A stretch of 9,841 bases of DNA from a bacterium TMED221. Lineage in GTDB: Bacteria > Actinomycetota > Acidimicrobiia > Actinomarinales > Actinomarinaceae. Where the stretch lies: assembly GCA_002169115.2 (NCBI GenBank), contig NHJS02000038.1, positions 1 to 9,841 of the forward strand. Direction: 5' to 3'. Position 1 is the first letter of the stretch; each line of letters opens with the position of its first letter. A program made the position numbers and the translations under genes. Shown here one piece after another: positions 8,075 through 9,841 of the stretch. The notes beneath the pieces are model-generated. The model saw only the letters and a program-made list of their open reading frames with translations, was not told the origin of the DNA and searched no databases.

Positions 8075-8727
8075 TGTCTTCAATTTTACATAAATATTTT
8101 AGTGAAATGGATATAGATGTAAGCTGGTATAAAAAATGTTCTCATGAAAAAATAACTACATCTAATTCTGAATTTGATGATCTAAGAAAAATAATTAGTA
8201 AATGTGAACAATGCGACCTTTATAAAACACGCAATAAAACTGTATTTGGAAGTGGTCCATTAAATTCAAAAATAATGATAATAGGAGAAGCTCCCGGTAA
8301 AGATGAAGATGAACAAGGCGAGCCATTTATTGGTAGAGCAGGGAAATTACTAGATGCTTTTCTTCAATCTATTAATTTAAGTAGAGAAAAAGTATTTATA
8401 ACAAATACAGTAAAATGCAGACCACCTGATAATCGTAACCCATCGTTAGATGAGTTAAATAAATGCTCATCATTCTTAACTAATCAGATTAATGCTATAA
8501 AACCTAAAGTATTAATATTGCTTGGCAAGGTTGCGGCAAATAATATGTTAGAAAATGATAGTCCTATATCTGATTTAAGACAAAAAAGGTTTTTTATTGA
8601 TAAATATGATGCTCCAGTCATTGTCTTTTATCATCCAGCATATATATTACGCAGTCCACTCAAAAAATCTGAAGTCTGGGAAGACTTAAAGTACCTTAAT
8701 AACATACTCAAAGAACATGTCTGCTAA
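8074..8727 (+). CDS. Family 4 (type-4) uracil-DNA glycosylase, iron-sulfur
   Basis: This enzyme removes uracil from DNA to start base excision repair. The 217 residues have an N-terminal extension of about 30 residues compared with the minimal thermophile enzymes. Four cysteines, C44, C47, C115 and C131, have the spacing (3, 68, 16) I recall for the 4Fe-4S ligands of Thermus family 4 enzymes. Motif 1 is GEAPG at 71-75 with E72, motif 2 is the HPA segment at H187, and NTVKCRPPDNRNP precedes the third cysteine region, all typical. Its ATG shares a base with the leuA stop, and its own end overlaps rimI by 11 bases, so all three are likely co-translated. It differs from the family 1 Ung enzyme; whether the organism also has Ung cannot be seen. 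Confidence 0.93.
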   Translation: MSSILHKYFSEMDIDVSWYKKCSHEKITTSNSEFDDLRKIISKCEQCDLYKTRNKTVFGSGPLNSKIMIIGEAPGKDEDEQGEPFIGRAGKLLDAFLQSINLSREKVFITNTVKCRPPDNRNPSLDELNKCSSFLTNQINAIKPKVLILLGKVAANNMLENDSPISDLRQKRFFIDKYDAPVIVFYHPAYILRSPLKKSEVWEDLKYLNNILKEHVC

Positions 8728-9181
8728 CTTACTTGAACATATTAACTATACTGACGCCAAGTTATCTGACCTTGATAAAATCTTTAAGCTTGAGTTAAAT
8801 TCTTATGATCATCCATGGACATTAGGGATACTCAGAGATTGTCTAGTAAATCATTATGACTTTTATAAAGCGGAATATAATAATAATCTAATAGGTTACG
8901 TAATTTCTAAGATATCTATTTACGAGACACATATTTTGAATTTAACCGTATCAGATGATTATAGACAGAAAGGTATTGCTACAGAGTTGTTAGAAATGAT
9001 TTTTGCAAAATGCTACATAATGAATTCTTTGAATATATTTTTAGAGACTAGAGTGGATAATACTCCAGCGATTAAGTTATACGAAAAGCATAATTTCAAA
9101 AGAATTTCTATAAGGAAAAATTATTATCAGACATCTGATGGCAAACAAGATGCAATAATTTTTAAAAAGATACTATCTTAA
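8717..9181 (+). CDS. rimI: GNAT N-acetyltransferase, RimI-like
   Basis: This 154-residue protein is a GNAT-fold acetyltransferase. The acetyl-CoA motif is R-Q-K-G-I-A (residues 83-88), after the LNLTVSDDYR strand. Then come FLETR with E110, N115 and AIKLYEKHNFK with Y122, and an RKNYYQTSDGKQDAIIF C-terminus, which is the usual RimI ending. RimI acetylates the N-terminus of ribosomal protein S18 in E. coli; the assignment here rests on motif pattern. The first 11 bases overlap the end of udg in another frame. RimI often neighbours tsaB and a family 4 glycosylase in proteobacteria; here udg comes first and no tsaB is present. The stop overlaps the bolA stop on the other strand. A different GNAT substrate is possible. 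Confidence 0.85.
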   Translation: MSANLLEHINYTDAKLSDLDKIFKLELNSYDHPWTLGILRDCLVNHYDFYKAEYNNNLIGYVISKISIYETHILNLTVSDDYRQKGIATELLEMIFAKCYIMNSLNIFLETRVDNTPAIKLYEKHNFKRISIRKNYYQTSDGKQDAIIFKKILS

Positions 9182-9444
9182 GTCTCTTCTTTGCATTTAG
9201 CCTTTATAGAAATAGCATGAATTTCTGTATTCATTAGATCACCAAGGCACTTATATATAATTCTATGCCGTTCTATTGTCGTTTTATCTTTAAATGATTC
9301 CGATACTATATTAAGCTTGAAATGTCCTCCAGATTTTGCACCAGCATGCCCAATGTGAAGGTGACCTTCATCTTCAATATCAACATAAGAAGGACTGAGT
9401 TTCTCAAGACTCTCTCTTATTAGTTTTATTCGCTTTTCACTCAT
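9178..9444 (-). CDS. bolA: BolA-family protein
   Basis: This 88-residue protein reads leftward from ATG 9444 to TAA 9180-9178. It has the class II KH-like BolA fold pattern: an N-terminal helix (RIKLIRESLEKL), a variable loop with H-x-G-H-A-G around residues 30-35, GGHFKLNIVSESF, then ERHRIIYKCLGDLM and IHAISIKA with the conserved His at H76. BolA proteins bind monothiol glutaredoxins and take part in iron-sulfur cluster handling or stress responses; which subfamily this is cannot be told. Its stop codon overlaps the rimI stop on the opposite strand by two bases. There is no Shine-Dalgarno, and a perfect TATAAT stands six bases before the ATG, so the transcript may be leaderless. Confidence 0.92.
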   Translation of the reverse strand: MSEKRIKLIRESLEKLSPSYVDIEDEGHLHIGHAGAKSGGHFKLNIVSESFKDKTTIERHRIIYKCLGDLMNTEIHAISIKAKCKEET

Positions 9445-9450
9445 ATAAGT

Positions 9451-9456
9451 ATTATA
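9451..9456 (-). promoter_or_regulatory. Candidate -10 box of bolA
   Basis: The minus-strand hexamer TATAAT ends six bases before the bolA ATG. Transcription starting about seven bases downstream would begin on the A of the start codon. No convincing -35 hexamer is visible, and AT-rich gaps yield such matches by chance. Confidence 0.3.
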
Positions 9457-9495
9457 TGATAAAAGCTAAGAATATATATAACAAATGAGAGTAAT

Positions 9496-9522
9496 CTGAC
9501 TTTATGATAAACTATTTATAGT
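9496..9522 (+). promoter_or_regulatory. Weak promoter candidate for trpS
   Basis: CTGACT (9496-9501, four of six matches) and TATAGT (9517-9522, five of six) are separated by 15 bases, which is short. An alternative -10 is TATATT at 9524-9529. trpS is divergent from bolA, so a promoter must lie in 9445-9542, but its exact place is uncertain. Confidence 0.25.
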
Positions 9523-9542
9523 ATATATTAGTTCTATAAAGC

Positions 9543-9841
9543 ATGAGTAATAAAATTATTTTTTCGGGTGTTCAACCCACTGGTGAAATACATATAGGAA
9601 ACTATCTTGGCGCGATATCACAATTCGTGTCCAACCAAGATGAATATAAAAGTATTTTTTCGATAGTTGACTTGCATGCTATAACCATACCTCAAAACCC
9701 CAAAGAACTTCTAAACAGAACTAGACAAGTATTAGCTATATTTCTAGCTTCGGGCATAGATCCTACAAAAAATATTATATTTAATCAGTCTCAAGTTCCT
9801 GAACATACTCAGTTGGCATGGATTCTCAATTGTACTGCAAG
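9543..9841 (+). CDS. trpS: Tryptophanyl-tRNA synthetase (5' part, runs off right edge)
   Basis: The first 99 codons of a class I aminoacyl-tRNA synthetase that charges tRNA-Trp in the cytoplasm. The start is typical: [21 protein letters not shown], with the HIGH-type ATP motif HIGN at 17-20. Next come the SIVDLHAIT segment and the [31 protein letters not shown] segment, both highly characteristic of TrpRS. The KMSKS motif and the C-terminus lie beyond the window. The ATG at 9543 has no clear Shine-Dalgarno. It diverges from bolA across a 98-base gap. Confidence 0.95.
   Translation, partial: MSNKIIFSGVQPTGEIHIGNYLGAISQFVSNQDEYKSIFSIVDLHAITIPQNPKELLNRTRQVLAIFLASGIDPTKNIIFNQSQVPEHTQLAWILNCTA

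Overview
The window looks like ordinary chromosome from an AT-rich proteobacterium (GC roughly one third, judged by eye). Protein features point to Gammaproteobacteria or possibly Betaproteobacteria with a compact or streamlined genome. These are an IlvI/IlvH-type acetolactate synthase, a 338-residue class I ketol-acid reductoisomerase, an ilvI-ilvH-ilvC-pssA-leuA order, a BepA-type M48 protease and a BolA protein. No psd gene lies between ilvC and pssA, which by recollection of gene orders favours Gammaproteobacteria. The taxon is inference only; a marine or host-associated lineage is possible.

Layout. Positions 1-1339 (minus strand) hold most of a periplasmic M48 metalloprotease with a C-terminal TPR region; its end lies beyond the left edge. 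A good sigma70-like promoter for it sits in the divergent gap and overlaps the tusA start. Rightward come tusA (sulfur carrier) and a membrane-anchored YdcF/DUF218 protein that starts at TTG. The tight cluster ilvI-ilvH-ilvC-pssA follows (2355-6395) with gaps or overlaps of -1 to +12 bases. Next is a 137-base gap with a strong stem-loop, a T-rich tract and a 21-codon Ile/Leu-containing ORF. After it come leuA, udg (family 4 uracil-DNA glycosylase) and rimI, all overlapping or coupled (6533-9181). bolA lies on the minus strand with its stop overlapping the rimI stop. The window ends in the first 99 codons of trpS.

How the genes work together. IlvI/IlvH and IlvC carry out the first two shared steps of valine and isoleucine synthesis, and LeuA diverts 2-ketoisovalerate to leucine. 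PssA makes phosphatidylserine for phosphatidylethanolamine and is a co-transcribed passenger. Udg and RimI are housekeeping genes behind leuA. The ilv enzymes, LeuA and Udg retain the catalytic and ligand residues expected for their families, apart from an Asp-to-Glu change in the IlvI thiamine diphosphate motif.

I found no mobile element, CRISPR array, tRNA, rRNA, toxin-antitoxin pair or defence system. There is no gene-free stretch over 300 bases. The item most worth a second look is the possible transcription attenuator in front of leuA.
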